Shown piece by piece: positions 1 through 5,975 of a stretch of 5,975 bases of DNA. The first letter of the stretch is position 1. Every line of letters begins with the position of its first letter. The DNA lies in the NCBI GenBank assembly GCA_029062725.1, contig JAIDPP010000192.1, positions 1 through 5,975 of the forward strand, read 5' to 3'. Below the pieces are notes generated by a model. It made no database searches. It saw nothing but the letters and a program-made list of their open reading frames with translations, and had not been told where the DNA came from. The position numbers and the translations under genes are program-made. Source of the DNA: Muribaculaceae bacterium. GTDB lineage: Bacteria > Bacteroidota > Bacteroidia > Bacteroidales > Muribaculaceae.

Positions 1-270
1 GGTGCCATCCGCGTCGCTACGCCGGAAAGATATAATGTTTTTTTCCACAACTATGATTTCACGCCGATGGATTTCGTAGTAGAAATTCTGAAAACCGTTT
101 TTTATAAAAATGACTTTGAAGCTACTTCCCTCATGCTCGACGTTCACCATAGGGGGAAGGCTCTTGTGGGGAATTACAGTTATGATATCGCCGCGTCGCG
201 TCAGAAATTTGCTACTGATATCGCACGTCGGCAAGGCTATCCGTTGAAAATAACCGTTGAACGCTCCTGA
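1..270 (+). CDS. clpS: ATP-dependent Clp protease adaptor ClpS, 5' truncated by window edge
   Basis: ClpS is the cytosolic adaptor that binds N-terminal Leu/Phe/Tyr/Trp (type 2 N-degrons) and delivers those proteins to ClpA. Frame 1 is open from the first base, so the gene begins upstream; 89 codons are visible. An ATG at 67 lies inside the conserved core and is not the real start. The core is recognisable: ERYNVFFHNYDFTPMDFVV, then ATSLMLDVHHRGKA, then a C-terminal ARRQGYPLKITVE tail matching the family's ARENEHPLLCTLE. Pocket residues equivalent to E. coli N34, D36, T38, M40, V43, M62 and H66 are present. The residue equivalent to D35 is Tyr (codon 52-54), which is unusual. The stop at 268-270 is 4 nt before the clpA ATG, so the two genes are probably co-transcribed and translationally coupled. 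The promoter lies outside the window. Confidence 0.95.
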   Translation, partial: GAIRVATPERYNVFFHNYDFTPMDFVVEILKTVFYKNDFEATSLMLDVHHRGKALVGNYSYDIAASRQKFATDIARRQGYPLKITVERS

Positions 271-274
271 ATAT

Positions 275-2578
275 ATGGAAGATAGAGAAGAAAGAGAGAT
301 AGGATTGAGCGAGATGCTTAATTTCGTGTTTGCCGTGATGAATAATACGGCGTTAAAAGAGCGGCAGGAGTATATAACTCCTGAGTTTTTCCTATGGACC
401 CTTACGGAATATGAAAGATTCGGTTTTCATGAAGTTCTTACAAGGCTGGGAGGGTCGCCCCGGCGTCTTCAGCGTTGTCTGAATCATGGTCTTTGTGATG
501 GAGCGATACCTGCCGGGATCGATCCTGAGGAGGCAGGTATCGAGGTGAAACTTTCGGTCGGGATGCAGAGTCTATTAGACAATGCCTTGCAGACCGTGAT
601 TTATTCGGGTCGGAATGAGATCGGTATGGAGCATATTCTGGCGTCACTTCCGGACCTTCCCGATTCCTGGGCCGGTTATGCCTTGCGTGAAGAAATAGAA
701 GGGTCGCGCGCCGATTATCTGCGCGTACTCTCGGATGTTTACGAGGATGAAGCCACGGATGTAAACACGCATGCTCCCCTAAACCGGGAGTCCGAGGAAG
801 AAGAGACTTTGAAATGGACAGAGGGGAGGGAACCGGAATGTGAACTTATCTGTATCAACGACCATCTTGAAGATCGCAATCCCTTGATAGGGCGCGAGGC
901 TGAACTCGAACGGACAATTCAGGTGCTATGTCGCAAAGATAAGAACAATCCGCTGCATATTGGCGAACCCGGAGTTGGGAAAACTGCATTGGTATATGGT
1001 CTGGCGCGCAGGATCGAGGAGGGCAATGTTCCGGATGACCTCAAGGGAGCAAAGATCTATAGCCTCGATTTAGGAGGGATGCTTGCCGGCACCCAGTTCC
1101 GGGGAGATTTTGAAAAACGTCTCAAGAAAGCAATGGAGGATGTAAGCGCTCTTCCCGGCTCGATAGTCTATATTGACGAGATTCATAATCTTGTAGGAGC
1201 AGGGGCTACCGGAGAAGGTTCAATGGATGCTTCCAATTTGCTGAAACCTTATCTCGAATTGGGGAGAATACGTTTTATCGGCTCTACCACCTTCGATGAA
1301 TATAAGCGTTATTTTTCGAGGAGCAAGGGATTGGTCAGACGTTTCAGTCGGATTGATATAGATGAGCCGAGTGTGGAGGAGGCGATCGAAATCCTATCCC
1401 AGCTGCGTCCATCATACGAGAAATTCCACGGAGTGAGATATCTCCCGGAAGCGTTGGAGTTTGCGGTAAAGGCCGCTGCACGCCATATCAATGACCGTTT
1501 CCTTCCCGACAAAGCCATCGATCTTATGGATGAAGCAGGCGCATACCTGAAAGCACACAGGGAAGAGGAAGAAGAGGAAACTATAGGAGTCAAGCTTATT
1601 TCTAAAATCCTCTCAAATATATGCAAGGTCGAAGCCTTAGCCGAGGAATCGGATAACAAGGAATCTCTCGCTACTCTCGAAGAGCGGATAAGCGCGCGTC
1701 TGTTCGGACAGCCGGCTGCCGTGACTTCGGTCGTCGAAGCCGTGCATCTTGCCAAGGCTGGACTTTCGGAGGAGACCAAACCGTTGGCTTCGCTTCTTTT
1801 CGTAGGTCCTACCGGAGTGGGAAAAACAGAACTTGCCAAAGCTCTTGCTGAGGAATTGGGTGTAGGATTCCTTCGATTCGATATGAGCGAATATGCGGAG
1901 AAACATACAGTAGCCAAACTTATCGGGTCACCAGCCGGCTACGTCGGATATGACGACGGTGGTCTGCTTACTGACGCGGTAAGAAAGACACCGGGATGCG
2001 TGTTGCTCCTTGACGAAATCGAGAAAGCGCACCCTGATATCTACAATATCCTTCTTCAAGTGATGGACTACGGCACTCTGACCGATAACAAGGGTCAGCG
2101 GGCGGATTTCCGGAATGTAGTAATGATAATGACCTCCAATGCGGGGGCGCGCTATGCGTCGCAGGCTAATGTCGGATTCGGAAGCGAGGTTTCATCAGGA
2201 GCAGCTATGCTGACAGAGGTGAAGAAACGATTCCAGCCTGAGTTTATCAACCGTCTTTCGGACGTAGTAGTCTTCAACGATATGGATCGTGCGATGGCTC
2301 GTCTTATCCTTGCCCGGAAACTTGATGATTTGCGCCACAAACTGGAGAAGAACAAAGTCACTCTCTCACTCTCTGAGGAGGCTATGGAGATTCTTCTTGA
2401 CAAAGGATTTTCGAAGCAGTATGGAGCGAGGGAAATCGACCGCACCATTCAATCGTCTCTGAAACGTCTGTTGGTGAAGGAGATTCTTTTCGGCTCCCTT
2501 AAGGAAGGAGGAGTGGCCCGGATAGAGGTTAATAAAGACGGTAGCCTACGCCTAACATCAGATTGTTCGGATTCTTGA
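275..2578 (+). CDS. clpA: ATP-dependent Clp protease ATP-binding subunit ClpA
   Basis: ClpA is the hexameric AAA+ unfoldase that docks on ClpP and receives substrates from ClpS. From ATG 275 it has 767 residues, close to the 758 of E. coli. Visible parts: an N-domain to about residue 150, with SGRNE at 111-115; a Glu-rich linker at about 156-190; D1 with Walker A GEPGVGKT from 230, pore loop TQFRG from 273, and Walker B IVYIDE ending at 302; D2 with Walker A GPTGVGKT from 511, pore GYVG from 555, Walker B LLLDE around 580, and sensor-2 GAR from 717. VGF at 633-635 lies where the ClpP-binding IGL/IGF loop is expected, so this is a ClpP-partner protein and not ClpB; the long ClpB middle coiled coil is absent. 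A TTG at 257 inside clpS would add six residues; the ATG is preferred because it follows the clpS stop closely and avoids a rare start. The 3' end overlaps the opposing gene by 50 bp. Confidence 0.96.
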   Translation: MEDREEREIGLSEMLNFVFAVMNNTALKERQEYITPEFFLWTLTEYERFGFHEVLTRLGGSPRRLQRCLNHGLCDGAIPAGIDPEEAGIEVKLSVGMQSLLDNALQTVIYSGRNEIGMEHILASLPDLPDSWAGYALREEIEGSRADYLRVLSDVYEDEATDVNTHAPLNRESEEEETLKWTEGREPECELICINDHLEDRNPLIGREAELERTIQVLCRKDKNNPLHIGEPGVGKTALVYGLARRIEEGNVPDDLKGAKIYSLDLGGMLAGTQFRGDFEKRLKKAMEDVSALPGSIVYIDEIHNLVGAGATGEGSMDASNLLKPYLELGRIRFIGSTTFDEYKRYFSRSKGLVRRFSRIDIDEPSVEEAIEILSQLRPSYEKFHGVRYLPEALEFAVKAAARHINDRFLPDKAIDLMDEAGAYLKAHREEEEEETIGVKLISKILSNICKVEALAEESDNKESLATLEERISARLFGQPAAVTSVVEAVHLAKAGLSEETKPLASLLFVGPTGVGKTELAKALAEELGVGFLRFDMSEYAEKHTVAKLIGSPAGYVGYDDGGLLTDAVRKTPGCVLLLDEIEKAHPDIYNILLQVMDYGTLTDNKGQRADFRNVVMIMTSNAGARYASQANVGFGSEVSSGAAMLTEVKKRFQPEFINRLSDVVVFNDMDRAMARLILARKLDDLRHKLEKNKVTLSLSEEAMEILLDKGFSKQYGAREIDRTIQSSLKRLLVKEILFGSLKEGGVARIEVNKDGSLRLTSDCSDS
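504..542. repeat. Perfect 11-bp inverted repeat with a palindromic loop, inside clpA
   Basis: CGATACCTGCC at 504-514 is the exact reverse complement of GGCAGGTATCG at 532-542. The 17-nt spacer contains the 10-bp palindrome GGATCGATCC at 516-525. The RNA could form an 11-bp hairpin in the part of the clpA message that encodes the ClpS-binding N-domain. No U-run follows, so it does not look like an intrinsic terminator. Function is unknown; it may be chance codon choice, since it encodes two similar AGI peptides. Confidence 0.6.
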
Positions 2579-3800
2579 AATTTCCGAGGCCGTATCCGAT
2601 GTTAAGGAAGAGGTTTCGAGTTATGAACGCCTTGAAAATCAGTTGCTGGTAGAAATACTTATCCCCTTTTGGATTGATGATGTTGACGCCGACTCCTGCG
2701 TTGATGGAGAAGAGAGGGGTGGTCAGTTCAGCATGGGCCGAGATGCCCGCTGCAATCTGCTTGCTGAAAGGAACCGGATTGAAGCGTATCTGTTCGTAAT
2801 GGGTATCCTCGATCCAATATGGTCTTTTCCCTGCACTTTTATCCCATTTCAGATCCAAGGCAGCTCCAACGGCCACCCATCGGTTGAGCGTAATCATGGG
2901 AGCGACCTGGATTCCCGCCACCGGAAAGCGTCCGGGTACAAGATTTTCGGCATCCTCAATCACTATCTCACCCTCTTCGTTGAGAATGGGGGTCGGCACT
3001 TCGACGGTACGTTTTCTCCATGAGCCGAAACCGATAAAGTCGATAAACCATTTTTTACGGTCTGCCTCCTCTTCAAGGGCTCGGTCATGGAATGAGACCT
3101 TTGGATGTGACGACAGGGCATATTCCGCTCCGATGGCTATACCTGCGGAATTGAGTCCTGAGTTACGCCATGATGTATTTCCGTTGGAGAAATGCGTTCC
3201 ACAAAGAGCCATAGTGAGGTTGAAATCGTCGGTAATCGCATATTTTAACTTTAGTCTTACCCCCATGTGAGCGGTGACGACCGTGCTGATTACGGCTGTG
3301 GCGTCAGGGAAGTCGCCGCCGTTGTCGTTCCAGCCGGCTGCAATTCCGAACTGCCATTCATATCCCAGGGAAAGACGCGGGGAGAAATGTTTGAAGGGTG
3401 CCCCCTGAGTGGCGTAGATTGATCCGGGAGTGGAGAGCATCTCCTGCCGTCCGGGAAAGAAAGTGGGACCGAGACCGAAACCGGTGTATAGACCAGGATA
3501 AAGAATTCCTTCCCGGCTTTCAGGACTGAACCTGAAAGTAAGATTGAAGTCTGCTGCGACACTGCTTCTTATAGGCTTGTTCCATTGGTTCTCTCCCTTG
3601 AGCCAGCTTGCGGTACCCAATACGTAGGAGGGTAGCACTTCAAGCCCCGCGTTCCATGCAAGGGGGAGGGAGAATCCTCCGGGAACGGAATCGTTTGAAG
3701 AGGAGGTATGTGATTGGAAAAATCCGGTCGAGGAGGCATGGACCGGAAGAAAGGCCAAGAGTGAACAAAGGATGAGTGAGAACCCAAAAAGACGTTTCAT
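2529..3800 (-). CDS. Outer-membrane beta-barrel protein, PagL-like acyloxyacyl hydrolase / lipid A 3-O-deacylase family (putative)
   Basis: A 423-residue exported protein. The N-terminus has a signal peptide: MKR, a hydrophobic core at about 4-20, and a likely signal peptidase I site after LPVHA (residue 22). The rest is rich in alternating Gly/aromatic segments typical of a beta-barrel, and the C-terminus LMLGVGYRLY ends in an aromatic residue, the usual outer-membrane assembly signal. THFSNGNTSW at 202-211 resembles the His-x-Ser-Asn active-site motif of PagL, an outer-membrane enzyme that removes the 3-O acyl chain of lipid A. H203 and S205 fit the catalytic pair, but the position 12 after Ser, Glu in Pseudomonas PagL, is Asn217; E226 is a nearby alternative. 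It is far longer than PagL (about 150 residues mature), with a second barrel-like half from about 250. Activity is inferred only; it could be a non-enzymatic barrel. The 3' end overlaps clpA, and aat is divergent upstream. Confidence 0.72.
   Translation of the reverse strand: MKRLFGFSLILCSLLAFLPVHASSTGFFQSHTSSSNDSVPGGFSLPLAWNAGLEVLPSYVLGTASWLKGENQWNKPIRSSVAADFNLTFRFSPESREGILYPGLYTGFGLGPTFFPGRQEMLSTPGSIYATQGAPFKHFSPRLSLGYEWQFGIAAGWNDNGGDFPDATAVISTVVTAHMGVRLKLKYAITDDFNLTMALCGTHFSNGNTSWRNSGLNSAGIAIGAEYALSSHPKVSFHDRALEEEADRKKWFIDFIGFGSWRKRTVEVPTPILNEEGEIVIEDAENLVPGRFPVAGIQVAPMITLNRWVAVGAALDLKWDKSAGKRPYWIEDTHYEQIRFNPVPFSKQIAAGISAHAELTTPLFSINAGVGVNIINPKGDKYFYQQLIFKAFITRNLFLNIGYGLGNFKNPNNLMLGVGYRLY
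2551..2607. repeat. Inverted repeat across the convergent clpA / barrel gene ends; possible bidirectional terminator
   Basis: CCTAACATC at 2551-2559 pairs with GATGTTAAGG at 2598-2607: nine base pairs with one bulged A at 2605. The loop is 38 nt and contains GAAATTTC, which spans the clpA stop. A second pairing, TCGGAT 2567-2572 with ATCCGA 2594-2599, competes with it. The location suits a shared terminator for converging genes, but the long loop and missing T-tract make this weak. The repeat may only reflect similar beta-strand coding in the barrel gene. Confidence 0.3.
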
Positions 3801-3866
3801 TGTAATCTCAATTAGTTTTTCTCCTGTGAGTTAGAACGAGATCCGGAGAAAACCGGAAATCCGGCG

Positions 3867-3874
3867 CAAAATTA
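3867..3874 (-). promoter_or_regulatory. Candidate Bacteroidales -7 promoter element for the outer-membrane barrel gene
   Basis: On the minus strand this reads TAATTTTG, an exact match to the Bacteroidales -7 consensus TAnnTTTG. It lies 66 bp upstream of the barrel gene's ATG, giving a predicted leader of roughly 60 nt. No clear -33 TTTG is visible 19-21 bp further upstream. The predicted leader carries three CCGG tetramers (3843-3864) that could form only a short stem. Confidence 0.45.
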
Positions 3875-3950
3875 ACTAAAATTTTTCAGATGTACTCCTT
3901 TCTTTATTGATATAGTTTCTTTTCCTCTTCCATTTGTTTATTTTTTTCGC

Positions 3951-3958
3951 TAAATTTG
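3951..3958 (+). promoter_or_regulatory. Candidate Bacteroidales -7 promoter element for aat
   Basis: TAAATTTG matches TAnnTTTG exactly and ends 5 nt before the preferred aat ATG at 3964. The nearest upstream TTTG (3933-3936) leaves a 14-bp gap, shorter than the usual 19-21 bp, so the -33 element is poor. If functional, transcription would begin at or next to the start codon, giving a leaderless or nearly leaderless message. Confidence 0.45.
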
Positions 3959-3963
3959 CATTT

Positions 3964-4641
3964 ATGGTATTCGGACTATCCAATGAAATGAATTTCTTTC
4001 CCGACCCGAGGCTCGGGGAACCAGACGGTCTCTTCGCAATTGGAGGCGACCTTTCTCCGGAGCGCCTGTTGGAAGCTTACAGTATTGGTGCTTTCCCCTG
4101 GTATTCTTTCCGCTCGAAGGGGGAGGACGGACCGTGGTGGTATTGCCCGATGCGGAGGTTCGTCATATTTCCTGATGAGATTCATGTTTCACATTCAATG
4201 CGGACAATGCTCAACAAGGGGGAGTGTGACGTTACGTTCAATCATGCTTTCGAGGATGTTATCCGCGGCTGCGCCGAACATCGCATAGATGAGCCCGGGG
4301 CATGGCTTGGAGAGGATATGATCGAGGCATACTCCAAACTATATGCGATGGGGTTCGCCGCGAGCGTGGAGATATGGAAGGATGGAGCGTTGGTCGGCGG
4401 ACTGTACGGTGTCACGATCGGCAACGTTTTTTTCGGGGAGAGCATGTTCTCGAGGATTCCCGGTGCAAGCAAGCTCGCGCTAATACATCTTGCCCGCATG
4501 ATGTCAAAGCGGGGAGGTCTGATGATCGACTGCCAGTTTGAGACTCCCCATCTGAAATCTATGGGTGGACGCATCATTTCATACGAAGAATATCTTGAGA
4601 TCATCCGCCGTCCGCAGTGGATACCTCCGAGGGGGGAATAA
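3964..4641 (+). CDS. aat: Leucyl/phenylalanyl-tRNA--protein transferase Aat
   Basis: Aat is a cytosolic GNAT-fold enzyme that transfers Leu or Phe from aminoacyl-tRNA to proteins with N-terminal Lys or Arg, creating N-degrons read by ClpS. From ATG 3964 the protein has 225 residues (E. coli, 234). Family motifs appear in order: FFPDPRLGEPDGL, GGDLS at 27-31, GAFPW at 42-46, WWYCP at 58-62, GGLYGV, FFGESMFS with E159, SK.AL, and MIDCQ with D189 and Q191, matching the E. coli active-site ESMFS and IDCQ segments. Departures include AWL where E. coli has TWI, and ASVEIW for HSIEVW. An upstream in-frame TTG at 3934 would add ten residues (FIFFAKFAF) unlike the family and would run through the promoter-like element; ATG 3988 would remove part of the usual N-terminus. 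Function is well supported by the nearby clpS and clpA. Confidence 0.95.
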   Translation: MVFGLSNEMNFFPDPRLGEPDGLFAIGGDLSPERLLEAYSIGAFPWYSFRSKGEDGPWWYCPMRRFVIFPDEIHVSHSMRTMLNKGECDVTFNHAFEDVIRGCAEHRIDEPGAWLGEDMIEAYSKLYAMGFAASVEIWKDGALVGGLYGVTIGNVFFGESMFSRIPGASKLALIHLARMMSKRGGLMIDCQFETPHLKSMGGRIISYEEYLEIIRRPQWIPPRGE

Positions 4642-4713
4642 ACGAATACTATTAAGTTTATTAGATTCCAAAATGTAATTATTTTATTTTATTTACCTTT
4701 AATTATTTAAAAA
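4642..4713. other. AT-rich intergenic spacer between aat and the hypothetical gene
   Basis: This 72-bp gap is about 85% A+T. A weak stem, AATAAAC 4637-4643 with GTTTATT 4656-4662, includes the aat stop, but has one G-C pair and is a poor terminator. Two near-matches to the -7 box, TAAGTTTA at 4653 and TACCTTTA at 4694, each lack the final G, and no -33 partner is seen. Whether the downstream gene has its own promoter is unresolved. Confidence 0.5.
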
Positions 4714-5958
4714 ATGATGTCTTCTCAATATCAAAAAGGCAAATTCTATACTCTTCCGGTACTGGGAATAGCCACGGAAGGAGAGTATTGTTATTTCAAA
4801 GTTGATGCTTCCGGAAAGGAATATCTGATCCGGATGTTTAATTTCCAGAAAGAGGATGAATATGTAAGGAATTTAAAACACCTTCCGGTCATGGCCAAGG
4901 ACGTTCATGGCGATAATGTCGTTTTTGTCCAGAATTTCGCACAGATGTTCGGAAAGGATTATGATCCGAACACACCTCATTCCTTTATAGTGCAACGTCA
5001 TATCAGTACACTCCCCGACGGTAGAAGATATTACGACATTAAAGATACCCGGGGAGTCCCTTTCCGGCTTAAAACGGGGAATCGCGTATATCTTCAGCCT
5101 TATCAAAGAATCAACTGCCGGGTCACGGCCAGTTCAATCAATAAGCTTGAGGTGGAATATATTCCGGAACGACGCAACAGCGCCGAAGTGGTGAGTCCGG
5201 AGAAATTTCTTGCAGAGAGCGGTCTTGCGCCCGATACCGCCGAATTAGTGAGGGGACTTTTCCTGCGGCTGCCTCGTTTTTCGACGGCTCGCGAATATCT
5301 ATCCGACGGAAACGAAGAATGGGCGGTAAAAGCTATCCTGTCGGTTCCATCGGTGTGGAAGTGGGGATTGAACCTTAAAAACAAGAACCGTAAGAAACTT
5401 CTTGAGGCTTATCAACGCCTGTCGCTCTACCTTCTTGAGGAATCGCGCTACCTGATGGCCTTTTCCGATTCCGAACGCGCTAATTTTCAAGAGTGGATAG
5501 GACGAAAGGTCGAGAAGACGGAGACTTTTATGGAGGTAATAAGACTTGTCGATATGAACGAGCATAGCAAAGAGATCGACAGGATATTGCATAAACTGCG
5601 TAATTCCGGATTTATTTACCACCCGGAGGAGAAGATGGAGCTTCTTGTCGCGATCTTCTCGCTATATCCCAATCTGCTTGAAGAACGTATCGATACCATT
5701 CTCGACATTATACGCGACACAAACTGGAGCAGGCGTCTGAATTCCTTCAAGAATGCCTTCCGAATCTTCATGCTCTATTATATCAAGAGCCACCGCGACC
5801 GTGTGAACCGAGAGGCTTTCCGCAGTGATGAAAGTTCCAACCAGCTTCTTAACAGGATGGTGCGTGCGATAGGATATCTCCTGCTGATGAGCAGCGATCG
5901 TGACCGCGATGATGTGGATGTGCCGCTCTATAAATCGATTCTTTACCATTATCTATAG
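4714..5958 (+). CDS. Hypothetical protein: beta-rich N-terminal region plus alpha-helical C-terminal region
   Basis: I do not recognise this 414-residue protein. It has no signal peptide or membrane segment, so it is probably cytosolic. Residues 8-150 look beta-rich and may hold two or three small OB/S1-like barrels, with strand-like stretches such as YCYFKVDASGKEYLIRM (25-41), NVVFVQNF (68-75), RRYYDIKDTRGVPFRLK (104-120) and QRINCRVTASSINKLEVEYI (131-150). Residues 160-414 are rich in charged helices (EAYQRLSLYLLEESRYLMAF, ERIDTILDIIRD, SFKNAFRIFMLYYIKSHRDR) with many basic residues, which could suit nucleic-acid or protein binding; that is inference. The start is ATG 4714, followed at once by a second ATG; the upstream is A/T-rich with no Shine-Dalgarno, as usual in Bacteroidota. 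It lies 72 bp after aat on the same strand, so co-transcription is possible. It ends at TAG 5956-5958 in a helix-like segment with no tail, so it may be shorter than its relatives. Confidence 0.85.
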   Translation: MMSSQYQKGKFYTLPVLGIATEGEYCYFKVDASGKEYLIRMFNFQKEDEYVRNLKHLPVMAKDVHGDNVVFVQNFAQMFGKDYDPNTPHSFIVQRHISTLPDGRRYYDIKDTRGVPFRLKTGNRVYLQPYQRINCRVTASSINKLEVEYIPERRNSAEVVSPEKFLAESGLAPDTAELVRGLFLRLPRFSTAREYLSDGNEEWAVKAILSVPSVWKWGLNLKNKNRKKLLEAYQRLSLYLLEESRYLMAFSDSERANFQEWIGRKVEKTETFMEVIRLVDMNEHSKEIDRILHKLRNSGFIYHPEEKMELLVAIFSLYPNLLEERIDTILDIIRDTNWSRRLNSFKNAFRIFMLYYIKSHRDRVNREAFRSDESSNQLLNRMVRAIGYLLLMSSDRDRDDVDVPLYKSILYHYL

Positions 5959-5975
5959 TTTGTCAGAGTCAAGAA

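Noticed and set aside
257..274. TTG start for clpA adding six residues
   Set aside because: ATG 275 follows the clpS stop by 4 nt and leaves a normal-length N-domain; TTG starts are rare and the extra residues match nothing known.
1309..1917. 202-codon minus-strand open frame inside clpA
   Set aside because: It is a shadow of the clpA frame: Ser/Arg-rich, no recognisable motif, wholly inside well-conserved ClpA domains.
2643..3270. Plus-strand open frames opposite the barrel gene
   Set aside because: No signal, domain or start context, and they lie opposite a gene with a signal peptide and barrel C-terminus.
3821..3825. AGGAG (minus strand) as a Shine-Dalgarno for the barrel gene
   Set aside because: It is 20 nt from the ATG, too far, and no in-frame start lies at proper spacing.
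3843..3864. Operator or riboswitch in the barrel gene leader from three CCGG tetramers
   Set aside because: CCGG is self-complementary and short; no extended stem, conserved core or known regulator site is seen.
3934..3963. TTG start for aat adding ten residues
   Set aside because: The added residues are unlike the family N-terminus and would be encoded across the promoter-like TAAATTTG box.
4637..4662. Intrinsic terminator after aat
   Set aside because: The stem is seven pairs with one G-C, includes the stop codon, and has no strong T-tract directly after it.

Overview
The window looks like chromosome from a Bacteroidota bacterium of the order Bacteroidales. Moderate GC content, A/T-rich start regions without Shine-Dalgarno sites, TAnnTTTG-type -7 promoter elements and the flavour of the ClpS, Aat and outer-membrane sequences all point that way. 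A gut Muribaculaceae-like lineage is possible, but that is a guess. There are no RNA genes, mobile elements or CRISPR arrays, and the window is almost fully coding.

Layout, left to right: the 3' part of clpS (+, cut by the window edge); clpA (+), 4 nt after clpS; a PagL/acyloxyacyl-hydrolase-like outer-membrane barrel gene on the minus strand, whose 3' end overlaps the 3' end of clpA by 50 bp; a 163-bp divergent intergenic region with one promoter-like -7 element facing each way; aat (+); a 72-bp AT-rich gap; and a 414-aa cytosolic protein of unknown function (+) that ends 17 bp before the right edge.

Three of the five genes form the bacterial N-end rule (N-degron) pathway. Aat adds Leu or Phe to proteins with N-terminal Lys/Arg, ClpS binds the resulting hydrophobic N-degrons, and ClpA unfolds the delivered proteins for ClpP, which is not in this window. 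The outer-membrane gene sits between clpSA and aat on the other strand and has no evident link to that pathway.

No clearly new system is evident. The points most worth a second look are a D-to-Y change in the ClpS N-degron pocket, a PagL-like protein with the His-x-Ser pair but Asn where the catalytic Glu is expected, the antisense overlap that encodes the barrel's terminal strand, a perfect 11-bp inverted repeat inside clpA, a possibly leaderless aat transcript, and the unrecognised 414-aa protein.
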